Shown in pieces: positions 17,395-25,576 of a stretch of 64,000 bases of DNA; positions within the stretch are counted from its first letter, which is position 1; every line of letters starts with the position of its first letter. The notes beneath the pieces are model-generated. The model was given only the letters and a program-made list of their open reading frames with translations. It did no database searches and was not told the origin of the DNA. This DNA is from Methylomonas sp. EFPC3 (GTDB lineage Bacteria; Pseudomonadota; Gammaproteobacteria; Methylococcales; Methylomonadaceae): positions 1,736,001-1,800,000 of the forward strand of contig NZ_CP116398.1 of NCBI RefSeq assembly GCF_029643245.1. Reading direction: 5' to 3'. Made by a program: the position numbers and the translations under genes.

Positions 17395-18012
17395 ATGTCT
17401 TTCGATTTTTGGTGGCTGGCGCGTTTCGTAGACGAAGAAGAGGTCGGCTCGGTCTCAATCTCGTTTGCAAGGGCAATGGCGGCCGGAGGGCCATCGGCGG
17501 CCGGTCTGCTGGCAATTCGGCGGTGGATTCAGAACGAACCATGCACCGCAGCACGCGGCTACATGAGTTTGCCGCCAAGTGTTAAACAGGCTTTTGGTGG
17601 TTGGTATAAGGATTTCATTTGGGCTTTCAATCTGCCGGGATTTCAAGTTTTTGGTGAACAGGTAGCAAGTCAGCTAACCGAAGACAACTGCTGTCGCTTC
17701 ATTTCAATTCGCCGCTGTAGCCCCGCCGCAGTCTTGTGGCAGGCCTTGGGATACGAAAGAGCTAGTCGTCTTCCCGGCATTTACGGGAACCTGTTCATAC
17801 CGGCAAGTGAAGTGGCAACCGCCCTGAGGGTGGTTAAAGAAAGCTATGCCGGACTTGACTTGAATCAGGCGACGGCACGTGCCCATGCTTGGATAGCGGA
17901 TAGCAACAGCCTCGAGCAGACCAGAGAGGTAATAGAGTTATTGCCGGTCGCGCTGACCGAGGCAACGCAGCGGGGCAAGGGTTTGCTCGTCGTAGGGAGG
18001 CCGCAGATTTAG
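17395..18012 (+). CDS. Hypothetical protein (cassette gene)
   Basis: 205 residues from the ATG at 17395; upstream in-frame codons fall in the attC-like site, so this start is preferred. No recognised domain: a small, soluble alpha/beta protein with Trp-rich N terminus and no signal peptide or membrane helix. Plus strand, following attC-like site E. Confidence 0.45.
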   Translation: MSFDFWWLARFVDEEEVGSVSISFARAMAAGGPSAAGLLAIRRWIQNEPCTAARGYMSLPPSVKQAFGGWYKDFIWAFNLPGFQVFGEQVASQLTEDNCCRFISIRRCSPAAVLWQALGYERASRLPGIYGNLFIPASEVATALRVVKESYAGLDLNQATARAHAWIADSNSLEQTREVIELLPVALTEATQRGKGLLVVGRPQI

Positions 18013-18029
18013 GCATCTGCGGGCAGTTC

Positions 18030-18081
18030 AAAACCACCCGGCGTTTTGCTATCGCGAAAACGCCTTACGGTCCTGTCGATG
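18030..18081. repeat. Hairpin repeat, copy 2
   Basis: Same core as 16251-16302 (GGCGTTTT ... AAAACGCC stem of 8 bp), with a few substitutions. Confidence 0.6.
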
Positions 18082-18118
18082 ACATTACAGATTCACGAGA
18101 AATCTGAAATGTGAGCTC

Positions 18119-18274
18119 GCGTAGGTTGGGGTGAGGTACGAACCCCAACATTTTTAACCGGTTCGGCCTTTATTGGTTATTGATGGTTTTATTGGTCGTG
18201 ATGTCTCGCTATCACGCTCGGTTGGTGGCGGAACGGCAGTCTGTTGGGGTTCCTGTCGTCACCCCAACCTACGC
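18119..18274. mobile_element. 156-bp MITE/REPIN-like element, copy 2
   Basis: Perfect 16-bp terminal inverted repeats at 18119-18134 and 18259-18274 and the same two internal GTTGGGG/CCCCAAC hairpins as copy 1. Same orientation as copy 1. Only a handful of substitutions and one base of length separate the copies, suggesting recent duplication or homogenisation. Confidence 0.75.
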
Positions 18275-18425
18275 TCTGACTACCGGTAATAAATAGGGCC
18301 GGGTTAATAATCGTCCGGGGAAAGCGGTGATGACCAACCCGCTCGCGCCTATAAAACCTTGGGCGGCTAAAACTCGTGCAATACTTTTGCCCGACAGCAC
18401 AGAGAACGGGATTGAGGAGGTCCTT

Positions 18426-18824
18426 GTGAAATATTACGGCCAATGCTTATGCGGTGCGATCCGCTATCAGCTTGCAGGCGATCCCAAGCTAGTCGCCTTG
18501 TGTCATTGCAAGGACTGCCGGAGAAGCGCCGGGGCGCCTATGGTGGCATGGGCGATGTTTCCTGAGTCAGCCCTGACTGTAACAGAAGGGCAACCAAAGA
18601 CGATCAATTCGTCAGGTACCGCGATGCGCAGTTTTTGCGCCGAGTGTGGGAGCGGCCTGTTTTACCGCAACGCCGCGATCCTTCCGGGGCTAGTCGATGT
18701 ACAGACATCGACTCTCGACGACCCTGACGCCCTTGCACCTACAATGCAAATACAGGTGGCGGAGCGGCTCGTATGGATGAAACATATTCATGAGCTGCCA
18801 GAGTTCGAACGCTATCCGGTCTAA
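18426..18824 (+). CDS. GFA family protein (glutathione-dependent formaldehyde-activating-like)
   Basis: 132 residues from GTG 18426, with GGAGG 5 bases upstream; a longer version from 18327 is possible but has no such site. All GFA zinc-binding cysteines are present: CLCGAIRY, CHCKDCRRS and FCAECGSGLFY. GFA proteins bind structural and catalytic zinc; family members are often labelled formaldehyde-activating but most lack a proven reaction. They are common in integron cassette arrays, matching the neighbourhood. A methanotroph must handle formaldehyde, but linking this gene to that is speculation. Confidence 0.88.
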   Translation: MKYYGQCLCGAIRYQLAGDPKLVALCHCKDCRRSAGAPMVAWAMFPESALTVTEGQPKTINSSGTAMRSFCAECGSGLFYRNAAILPGLVDVQTSTLDDPDALAPTMQIQVAERLVWMKHIHELPEFERYPV

Positions 18825-18907
18825 ATCGAAGTGTCTGTGCTGACCTCCAATTCGGATGCACGAGGCAGCGTTTCCGCCTGGCAGTTCAGCACCGAATCGG
18901 GATCCGC

Positions 18908-20023
18908 TCAGAAAATCGGCAAACTGATCTCCAGACTGCGCTCGGCCAGCCAGACGCAGGCCAGCGCCGCTATCGCCGCCGAACCCCAGCGCAGCGCCGA
19001 CTGCGAATAGACCGCAAACCGGCCGGCATAAACCACCAGCGGCAAAACCGCCGCCACCGCCGCCAACTGCCCGGCTTCGACGCCGAGGTTGAAACCCAAC
19101 AGCGCGACCAGTTGCGAGCCGCGTGCGCTACCCATATCCAATAGCACGCTGGCGATACCCATGCCGTGAATCAAACCGAAGCCGAATGCCAGCCAGGCCC
19201 GGCGCCGAGACAGCAGCGGATAGATATTGTTCAGCGCCGCCAACGCCACCGATGCGGCAATTGCGGATTCCACCCAACGCGCCGGCAAGGCGATGACGTG
19301 CAATGCGGTCAGGCTCAAGGTCAAAGAATGCGCCAGCGTAAACGCGGTCACCACGGCGGCGGCGTCCCAGGCCGCCGTGCGCCAACTGCCGACGGCGCGC
19401 CAGCCGGTGCGATCCCAGGCCAGTCCGGCCGGCAGCAACAAGCTCAACAGAAACAACAGATGGTCGTAGCCGATCAGGATATGCCGCATCCCCTCGCCGG
19501 CAAAACTGGCCAACACCGGCCAAATACCGGTTTGGCTAGCCCTGTCGAAATCGATGCGGTGCGCGTCCGGCCCGAACACGGCCGGCCGGTCGCTGCCCGC
19601 CCAACTGAACAGGCCGCGGTGCTGGGCGTCCAGATCGAAAAACAAGCGGTAATCCACCGACCACGGCCCGGCCGGGTCCGGGCAGGCCAGCGCAAAATTC
19701 AGCACGGCATAGTTGCCGTCGCTATGGCTATCGACCTGCAATGCCCCCGGCTGCAGCGCGCAGGGCTGACCGGCGCTGGCGACGGTCAGACGCTGCAAGG
19801 CATAAGCGAACACGGCATCGCCCAGGTCGCGCAATTCGCCCCAGGTGATGGCGCCGTCGCCGTTCGCATCCAGGCCCAAGGCATAATCCAGGTCGCGCAA
19901 GGCAATATCCCAGCGGCCTTGCCGGTGCGCACTGTCCAGACTCAAATAACTGTCGCTGGCTTTATGCGCCATGGCCGGGGCGCAGCAACACAAGCATAAG
20001 CAGAATACGGCCCAGTTTTTCAT
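18908..20023 (-). CDS. HupE/UreJ-like membrane protein with EF-hand-like loop
   Basis: 371 residues from ATG 20023, which overlaps the preceding TPR gene stop (ATGA) and has GGAGG upstream; longer in-frame starts lie inside that gene. Signal peptide (residues 1-23, cleavage near AMAHKAS), a periplasmic domain of about 175 residues with a canonical EF-hand calcium loop (DANGDGAITWGE), then about seven transmembrane helices with HupE/UreJ-type motifs (GYDHLLFLLSLLL, TLAHSLTLSL, GLIHGMGIA, GFNLGVEAGQ). HupE/UreJ proteins are linked to nickel or cobalt transport; the HupE-like fusion form has no proven substrate. Last gene of the DUF4331 operon. Confidence 0.85.
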   Translation of the reverse strand: MKNWAVFCLCLCCCAPAMAHKASDSYLSLDSAHRQGRWDIALRDLDYALGLDANGDGAITWGELRDLGDAVFAYALQRLTVASAGQPCALQPGALQVDSHSDGNYAVLNFALACPDPAGPWSVDYRLFFDLDAQHRGLFSWAGSDRPAVFGPDAHRIDFDRASQTGIWPVLASFAGEGMRHILIGYDHLLFLLSLLLPAGLAWDRTGWRAVGSWRTAAWDAAAVVTAFTLAHSLTLSLTALHVIALPARWVESAIAASVALAALNNIYPLLSRRRAWLAFGFGLIHGMGIASVLLDMGSARGSQLVALLGFNLGVEAGQLAAVAAVLPLVVYAGRFAVYSQSALRWGSAAIAALACVWLAERSLEISLPIF

Positions 20024-21204
20024 ACTCCCTCCTCGCCGAAACGGGCGATCAACGGTTGCAAGCGGCTGTCCTGCATACCGTTGGCAGCCAGGAAATCCAG
20101 CACCGGCTGCAACTCGGTCCGGGGTTTGCCGGCGGCCAGCGCCGCTTCCAGCAAGATCCTGGCGTCGCGCGGCTCGCGTTGAATCATCCAATTGGCTTGG
20201 GCCAATGCGAACGCCGCCTCGGCCTCATTGCACAGCTGCAATCGGAAGCGGGCTTCGTCGGCTTGGTGGCGGTTGTCGCCGCGCAGCCGCAACGCGGCAA
20301 ACCGGGCCTGCAATGCTTCGGTATGGGCATTGCTATCCCGCTGCGGCAAATGGCGTTCGGCCAGCGCCAGCCGTAACAGAAACGGGTCGGCGCGGCTGCG
20401 GTCGGCCAATAAATCGACCACCTCGGCGTAACGCTGCCGGTCCAACAGAAAATCGGCATAAGCGGCCAGCAGATAGCCGTCAGCCTCGGCTGCAGACAGC
20501 GCTTGCCGGTAATGGCGCTCGGCGGCGGCGACATCGCCGCGGCGTTCGGCGATTTCGGCCAACGTTACCAAAGCCCATTGCCGGTCGGTTGCGGCAGCCC
20601 CGGAAGCATGCTCGAGCGCCTGCTGCAACTGCCGGTAGGCCGTCTCGCTCTGCCCGGCCAAACTCAATACCGAATTAATGCAGACGGCGCCGACCAGCGC
20701 TGCGGCGGTTTTCGCCAACGGCAGACAACTGCCGGCGGCTGCGGCATAGTCGCCCTGCACTTCCAGAATCGCCGCCCGGGTCAACCAGGCCTGCGCCAGA
20801 CGCGGCCGGACCGCTAAGGCCCGCTCCAACAACGCCAGCGCCGGCGCGAAGTCGTGCCGGTTTTGCAGTAAGGTGGCTTGCAGCGTCAACACTTCGGGAT
20901 CGGCAGCTGGCCGCAGCAGCCAAGGCTGCAGCGCCGCTTCGGCGTAACCGAAATAGCGCGGATCGGCCTCGGCCCGACCCAATTCGATATAACGCCTGAC
21001 CAGTTGCAGCACCGGCGGCAAGGCCTGCGGCGCGGCGGCAACTTGCTGGCGCAAGGTGCGCAGTTCCAGCCAGTGACTGCCGCGCGCCGGCAAAGTCTCG
21101 ATCACCTGGCCGGCGTCGGCCGGCAGGTAGGCTTCAGCCCAAGCGGCCGGCAGCGCCGACGCCAAACCAATAAACAAAATTAGCCATCTCCAACTATTCG
21201 CCAT
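20020..21204 (-). CDS. Secreted TPR-repeat protein
   Basis: 394 residues from ATG 21204. Signal peptide ending near AAWAEA. Residues about 90-360 are helical TPR-like repeats (A-rich pairs such as ALALLERALAVRPRLAQAWLTRAAIL and AERHYRQALSAAEADGYLLAAYA, shown here in part). Likely a periplasmic scaffold. The stop overlaps the start of the HupE-like gene by 4 bases and the start lies 59 bp after the DUF4331 stop, so the three genes are one transcription unit. Confidence 0.8.
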   Translation of the reverse strand: MANSWRWLILFIGLASALPAAWAEAYLPADAGQVIETLPARGSHWLELRTLRQQVAAAPQALPPVLQLVRRYIELGRAEADPRYFGYAEAALQPWLLRPAADPEVLTLQATLLQNRHDFAPALALLERALAVRPRLAQAWLTRAAILEVQGDYAAAAGSCLPLAKTAAALVGAVCINSVLSLAGQSETAYRQLQQALEHASGAAATDRQWALVTLAEIAERRGDVAAAERHYRQALSAAEADGYLLAAYADFLLDRQRYAEVVDLLADRSRADPFLLRLALAERHLPQRDSNAHTEALQARFAALRLRGDNRHQADEARFRLQLCNEAEAAFALAQANWMIQREPRDARILLEAALAAGKPRTELQPVLDFLAANGMQDSRLQPLIARFGEEGV

Positions 21205-21263
21205 GATTGATCTCCGGATCGATGCGGCGGCGGCCAAGCCGCCACCGCTGTTGCAGCTAAGGC

Positions 21264-22895
21264 TCAGTTGCCCGGGCAATTGCCGGGTAAGTCAGTCAAG
21301 GCATTGAAGCAGCCGGCCTCGCCCGGATCGACGTGCCGGCTTTGGCGGCCGCTGTTGGCGAAGGCGACGTAAGGAAAGGTTTCCTGGTAGATGCGGTCGT
21401 TGCCGTTGACGCCGTCGGCGATGCGGTTGTTGGGAAAGCTGTTGAAGGACGGATTCAATACTCCGGCGACGGCCTGGGCGGCGATGTCGGTGACGTCGTC
21501 CGAGACCCGGCGGCCGTTGGGGAAACCGGCATTGTCGCCGGCCAGAAAGCCCATGCGTTGCCGTGCCGCGGCGACGGTCGGGCCGATGCCGGTGTTCAGT
21601 CGCAACAGGTCGGCCAAAGGTCCGCTCTGCCCGGCCGCACAGCCGGGGCAAATCGGCGCGGCATAGAACACCAGCGGCGCCAGATCCAGCCGCGGCGGCG
21701 CCGGAATCGGTACCGCGCCGGCATAGGCGGCGTTCAGCACCCGCGCCAACAGCGGATCGAGCAGGTAGTTGGCGAATGCCGCGTCGTTTTTCGGATCGCT
21801 CATGCTGAATTTGTCTTTGTCGCCGGTGCCGATCAACAATTCGTTGATCAGCGGGTTACCCATGCGCTGGATCTGGGTAAAGGCGTTCGCCAACTTGGGT
21901 TTGCCGCCCGGCCTGTCGGCATAAGCCTTGGTGCGCGGCCGCGACGTGGTGGCATAGGTACCGATCACGGCCAGCGCATCGCCGGCGGCATGCAGCTTGC
22001 CGTCCTGAGTCAGTAGTGCGATCGGCAGTTCGATCGCAATCGAGTTGACATTGAAGCCGGCTACGTCGTCCGGGGCGTAGTTTCGGCCGTTATCGGCCGC
22101 CTGAGCGTCGGAAAACACGCCGGGAATGCCGGAGCCGAAGGCGTCGCCGCGAAAATTGAAAGTATCGAACGCCGCGCCCAGATCGATGTAAAAGGGATCG
22201 TCCACCGTGCCGGCAAACACCCGGACGCCACCGCCCAAATCGTAGATGCCCTGCCGGGCCAGGTCGGTGTAATTCGGCATGGTGCGCGGCCCAACGTTGG
22301 ACGGCACCGCAAACAGTTTCTGCTGCCGGCTCAGATCGATGACCTGGCGGTTGGCGCCCTTGCCTTTGATCAAGGTTACGCTGTAGCTTTGGCGCAAGCC
22401 CAGGCCCTCGGAACCGGGACCGTCCAATGCGGTGATCGCCGGCGGCACCACTGGACTGCCCGGCGCCACCGGTGCCGGCGAATTGGCCGGCGCGAAAATG
22501 CCGCTGCCGGCACCGACGAAGCCGGTGAACACGCCGGGCAAACGGTTTTCGGTTTTAAAACGAAATTGCAGCGTGACGTCTTCTTCGGCATCGAAGTTGT
22601 TGTCGACTTTCATCTCGTAGAGTATTTCCGGATCGAACGGAAAATAATTCGGGCCATTGCCGGGCTCCAGCAACGGATCGACGTTGAGTATCATCGTCAC
22701 TTTGCTCGGATCGTCGTAGCTGACGAAAGCGTACCAGTCGGTAATGTCGGCCTTGCTGTCCAGGGCCGTTAACGGCGCCTCGCGGTGGTTGGCGCTTTCG
22801 GCAGCCGGCAATCCGGCCAGAGTGAGAATGGCACCGGCGAGCAAGGCCAGCGGCCAGCGCTTGCTGGGGGTTGTCGGTTGGATAGGCTGTTTCAT
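21264..22895 (-). CDS. DUF4331 domain secreted protein
   Basis: 543 residues from ATG 22895. N-terminal Tat-less signal peptide (LLAGAILTLAGLPAAESA), then the diagnostic DUF4331 opening (NHREAPLTALDSKADITDWY) and FVSYDDPSKVTMILNVDP, running to the C terminus as one large beta-rich domain. DUF4331 proteins are exported, of unknown biochemical role, and often encoded with TPR and HupE-like proteins and an ECF sigma factor, as here. Ends with three Cys in the last 30 residues, possibly disulphide-bonded. Confidence 0.9.
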   Translation of the reverse strand: MKQPIQPTTPSKRWPLALLAGAILTLAGLPAAESANHREAPLTALDSKADITDWYAFVSYDDPSKVTMILNVDPLLEPGNGPNYFPFDPEILYEMKVDNNFDAEEDVTLQFRFKTENRLPGVFTGFVGAGSGIFAPANSPAPVAPGSPVVPPAITALDGPGSEGLGLRQSYSVTLIKGKGANRQVIDLSRQQKLFAVPSNVGPRTMPNYTDLARQGIYDLGGGVRVFAGTVDDPFYIDLGAAFDTFNFRGDAFGSGIPGVFSDAQAADNGRNYAPDDVAGFNVNSIAIELPIALLTQDGKLHAAGDALAVIGTYATTSRPRTKAYADRPGGKPKLANAFTQIQRMGNPLINELLIGTGDKDKFSMSDPKNDAAFANYLLDPLLARVLNAAYAGAVPIPAPPRLDLAPLVFYAAPICPGCAAGQSGPLADLLRLNTGIGPTVAAARQRMGFLAGDNAGFPNGRRVSDDVTDIAAQAVAGVLNPSFNSFPNNRIADGVNGNDRIYQETFPYVAFANSGRQSRHVDPGEAGCFNALTDLPGNCPGN

Positions 22896-22938
22896 AATCG
22901 GTCTCCTGTCGGATAAGTAAGCGGCTACAAACTTCGCA

Positions 22939-23670
22939 TCAGGCAATACGCGTCGGCACGCCATTCGGATGCAACGCGGCGGAAATTTTTTCGGCGCCGG
23001 TGTCCGGCTGGCCGCACAGGTAGCCCGGCCCGCGTTTCGGTTTGGCGTAGCGGCCGCCCAGCAAAAACAGGCCGGACAACCCGAGCAGCATCAGGGTCGG
23101 CGGTTCCGGGACCGTGGCCGCCTGCGCGGTATCGACGTTCAGAATATGGAATTCCCAGGCAGCAGTGCGGTTGGCTTCGACCGGATCGTTGTTGCTGTCG
23201 AGCAGGCTGCCGGCGCAGAACCGGCCGTTGGAGCAGCCGAAAGCGGCGGTAAAGTTCGGGTCGGCGTCGCGCAAGAAGCCGTCGGCCAACGCCGTGCTGG
23301 CCGAGAAATTGTCGTATTGGGTCAAGGTCGCAAGATAATCGCCGGCCGCCAGATTCAAGGCCAGGTAACTGTCGAACTCGCTGTAGTTGAAAACCGTCCC
23401 GTTGGAAACCTGGCTGCCGCCGGGGAAGCCGTCGTCCTGTTCCGCCAATTGGTTGCCGGCACTGTCCCACAGGCTCAGAATCGGATCGAAGCCGCCGCCG
23501 AGCCAGGACGAGGTAAATAAAGTGACGACGCCCGGTGCGCCGACCGTGAAATTGAAGCGCAACACGTCGTTGTCGTTGACGAAACTGCCGCTGAAGTCGA
23601 AGTCGGCGGCAGCGACAGGCCCGGCGCTCAGACTCGCGGCGATCGCCGCCGCGCGAAGAATGGTTTTCAT
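22939..23670 (-). CDS. PEP-CTERM sorted exported protein (DVUA0089-like)
   Basis: 243 residues from ATG 23670. Signal peptide (residues 1-21), a beta-sandwich pre-peptidase-like domain (FDFSGSFVNDNDVLRFNF, then FDPILSLWDSAGN), and near the C terminus the PEP-CTERM tripartite signal: VPEPPTLMLLGLSGLFLLGG followed by basic RYAKPKR. Exosortase would recognise this and release the protein to the surface. Oddly the chain continues about 28 residues past the basic cluster, where such proteins normally stop, so a lost stop codon or late frameshift is likely. It is 43 bp upstream of the DUF4331 gene and probably leads that operon. Confidence 0.8.
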   Translation of the reverse strand: MKTILRAAAIAASLSAGPVAAADFDFSGSFVNDNDVLRFNFTVGAPGVVTLFTSSWLGGGFDPILSLWDSAGNQLAEQDDGFPGGSQVSNGTVFNYSEFDSYLALNLAAGDYLATLTQYDNFSASTALADGFLRDADPNFTAAFGCSNGRFCAGSLLDSNNDPVEANRTAAWEFHILNVDTAQAATVPEPPTLMLLGLSGLFLLGGRYAKPKRGPGYLCGQPDTGAEKISAALHPNGVPTRIA

Positions 23671-24098
23671 GATTTGGCACTCCAAAATTAGTGGTTGGCA
23701 AGCGCAAGCCCCAACAGCGGCACGGCGTGTGCCGGCCGTTCGCATGGCTTGCAATCACCAATACGCGCCAAATCCGGTCGCGGATGCAGCTAGGCGAAAA
23801 AAACTTCGGCCCAAATCCGGCAGCGGCCGGTTCCGCGCGGCGACTATTTTTGGAAGCTGTTGCCTTTCAATGACTTGAGCCGGCGGCACTCTGCAGCGGG
23901 TTTGCCAGGCGAACGGAACCTGCTTTATAGTGACCGGCAAAATCCGACCGCTCCCCATAGCCTTGTGCCGTATCACGCCCGGTTGCCGACCGCATCGGTT
24001 GAATATGCTCACCAGCTCGCACATTTCAGCGCCAATCCACTCCCGCCCTGCATCCAAGCCGGCGTTGGCCGCGTATTTACCGTAACGGAGCAACGGCA
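23671..24098. other. Divergent intergenic region between PEP-CTERM gene and ECF sigma gene
   Basis: 428 bp with no gene. As the region between an ECF sigma gene and its probable target operon it should contain promoters for both, including one read by the sigma factor itself. I could not pick out a convincing -35/-10 pair by eye. Confidence 0.4.
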
Positions 24099-24737
24099 AT
24101 GACGGACAGCGATTGGAACCATGATGACGAAGTGCAGGCGCCGGGCCGAACGACTGCGGCCGACGAAGCGCAATTGCAAAGCTGGATTGCCGCCATCGTC
24201 GATCAAGACCAAGCGGCGTTGGAACGACTCTACGATTGCCTGGTCGACCAGGTCTACGGCTTGGCGTTGCGGATAACCGGCCGGGTGCAATGCGCGGAGG
24301 AAGTGGCGCAGGATACGTTCTGGCAGGTCTGGCGGCAGGCGCCGCGTTTCGACCCGGCGCGCGGTTCGGTCAAGGCCTGGGTCATGACCATGGCCCGCAG
24401 CCGGGCGCTGGATGCGTTACGACAACGCGATACCCAGCAGACCGAATTGGCAGACGATGCCCTGGCCGCCGTCGCCGCGCCGGCAGGACAGATGCCGACC
24501 GATCTGCTCGGTGCGGTGCAACAAGGACACCAGTTGCACGCGGCCTTGGCGCAGTTGGAACCGGTGACGCGACAGTTGCTGGCGCTGGCCTTTTTCAGAG
24601 GACTGAGCCACGACGAAATTGCCGAGAGCTGCGGTTTGCCGTTGGGCACGGTCAAATCGCATATCCGGCGCGGATTGCAGAGTATGCAGCATTTACTGAC
24701 AGCCGATTTCGGCGAGGTTAATCGAACCGATGATTGA
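24099..24737 (+). CDS. ECF RNA polymerase sigma factor (SigK/ChrR-associated type)
   Basis: 212 residues. Sigma region 2 (ERLYDCLVDQVYGLALRITG, then AEEVAQDTFWQVWRQ) and region 4 helix-turn-helix (LSHDEIAESCGLPLGTVKSHIRRG) are both clear, with a short linker as in ECF factors. The stop overlaps the downstream cupin anti-sigma gene by 8 bases, so the two are translationally coupled. This arrangement resembles the RpoE-ChrR/SigK type, often linked to oxidative or singlet-oxygen stress. The probable regulon is the divergent PEP-CTERM/DUF4331/TPR/HupE operon. Confidence 0.9.
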   Translation: MTDSDWNHDDEVQAPGRTTAADEAQLQSWIAAIVDQDQAALERLYDCLVDQVYGLALRITGRVQCAEEVAQDTFWQVWRQAPRFDPARGSVKAWVMTMARSRALDALRQRDTQQTELADDALAAVAAPAGQMPTDLLGAVQQGHQLHAALAQLEPVTRQLLALAFFRGLSHDEIAESCGLPLGTVKSHIRRGLQSMQHLLTADFGEVNRTDD

Positions 24738-25569
24738 ACAGCAACCGCCTCTACCCGGCTCGGAAGACGACGAGCTGGCACCGCTAACAAACCTGTTGGC
24801 GGAACAAATCGCGCCGATTGCGCTGGCCGACGAGCGCCGCAGCGCGATGCGGCGCGGGCTGCTGGCGCAAGTGGCGACGGCCGTCGCCAAACAGGCCGGT
24901 CTGACCACGGTGCGGGCCAAGGACGGCGTCTGGCAAACTTTGAAAACCGGCATCCGGGTCAAACCGTTATGGGACGGCGGCAGCCTGGGCCGCTCGGTGT
25001 TGATCGAGTTCGCCGCCGGCGCCAGTCTGATCCCGCACCGACATAACAGTCTGGAGGAAGGCATCGTGCTGCGCGGCGATTTGGCGATGGGCGATTTGCG
25101 GCTGGGGCCGCTGGATTACCATGCCGCAGCGGCCGGCAGCCGCCACGGCGCGATCCGCTCCGAGCGCGGCGCGCTGGCCTATCTGCGCGGCACTTCGCTG
25201 GGCGATAGCCGCGAGGTGTTGAAAGAAGTGTTGAGCGGTTTGCTGCCGTTCGGAGCCGGTCCGTCGCTGACGGCCCATGCCTCTGATATGAACGATTGGC
25301 CGGAAATCCTGCCCGGCGTCCGCAAGAAAACCTTGTGGATCGAAGGCGGGCGCGAGTCGTGTTTTTACCGGCTGGAGGCCGGCGCCCGCTGTCCGGAGCA
25401 CGGCCACGATACCGAAGAGGAATGCATGATGCTGGCCGGCGATTTGTTCATCGACGACCTGCTGCTGCGCGCCGGCGACTACCAACTGGCACCGGCCGGC
25501 AGCGTCCACCGCGAGGTCTACACCGATGTCGGCGCCACCTTGTTCGTGCGCGGCGGCCGCAGCGATTGA
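24730..25569 (+). CDS. ChrR-like anti-sigma factor with two cupin domains
   Basis: 279 residues. An N-terminal helical segment (about 15-70) would bind the sigma factor. Two cupin barrels follow: one with metal ligands in PHRHNSLEEG (about residue 98-107) and one with EHGHDTEEEC (about 222-231), each with downstream G-D-L strand motifs. ChrR proteins hold their ECF partner inactive until a stress signal alters the metal centres. Start overlaps the sigma gene. The classical zinc anti-sigma motif HxxxCxxC is not seen, so inhibition may depend on the cupins or helices only. Confidence 0.85.
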   Translation: MIEQQPPLPGSEDDELAPLTNLLAEQIAPIALADERRSAMRRGLLAQVATAVAKQAGLTTVRAKDGVWQTLKTGIRVKPLWDGGSLGRSVLIEFAAGASLIPHRHNSLEEGIVLRGDLAMGDLRLGPLDYHAAAAGSRHGAIRSERGALAYLRGTSLGDSREVLKEVLSGLLPFGAGPSLTAHASDMNDWPEILPGVRKKTLWIEGGRESCFYRLEAGARCPEHGHDTEEECMMLAGDLFIDDLLLRAGDYQLAPAGSVHREVYTDVGATLFVRGGRSD

Positions 25570-25576
25570 TCCGGGC

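Larger units (their letters stand above)
18013..18425. other. Non-coding part of the array before the GFA gene
   Basis: 413 bp without a gene. It holds hairpin repeat copy 2 and inverted-repeat element copy 2. I cannot find an attC-like core here, so whether the GFA gene is a cassette is undecided. Confidence 0.5.
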
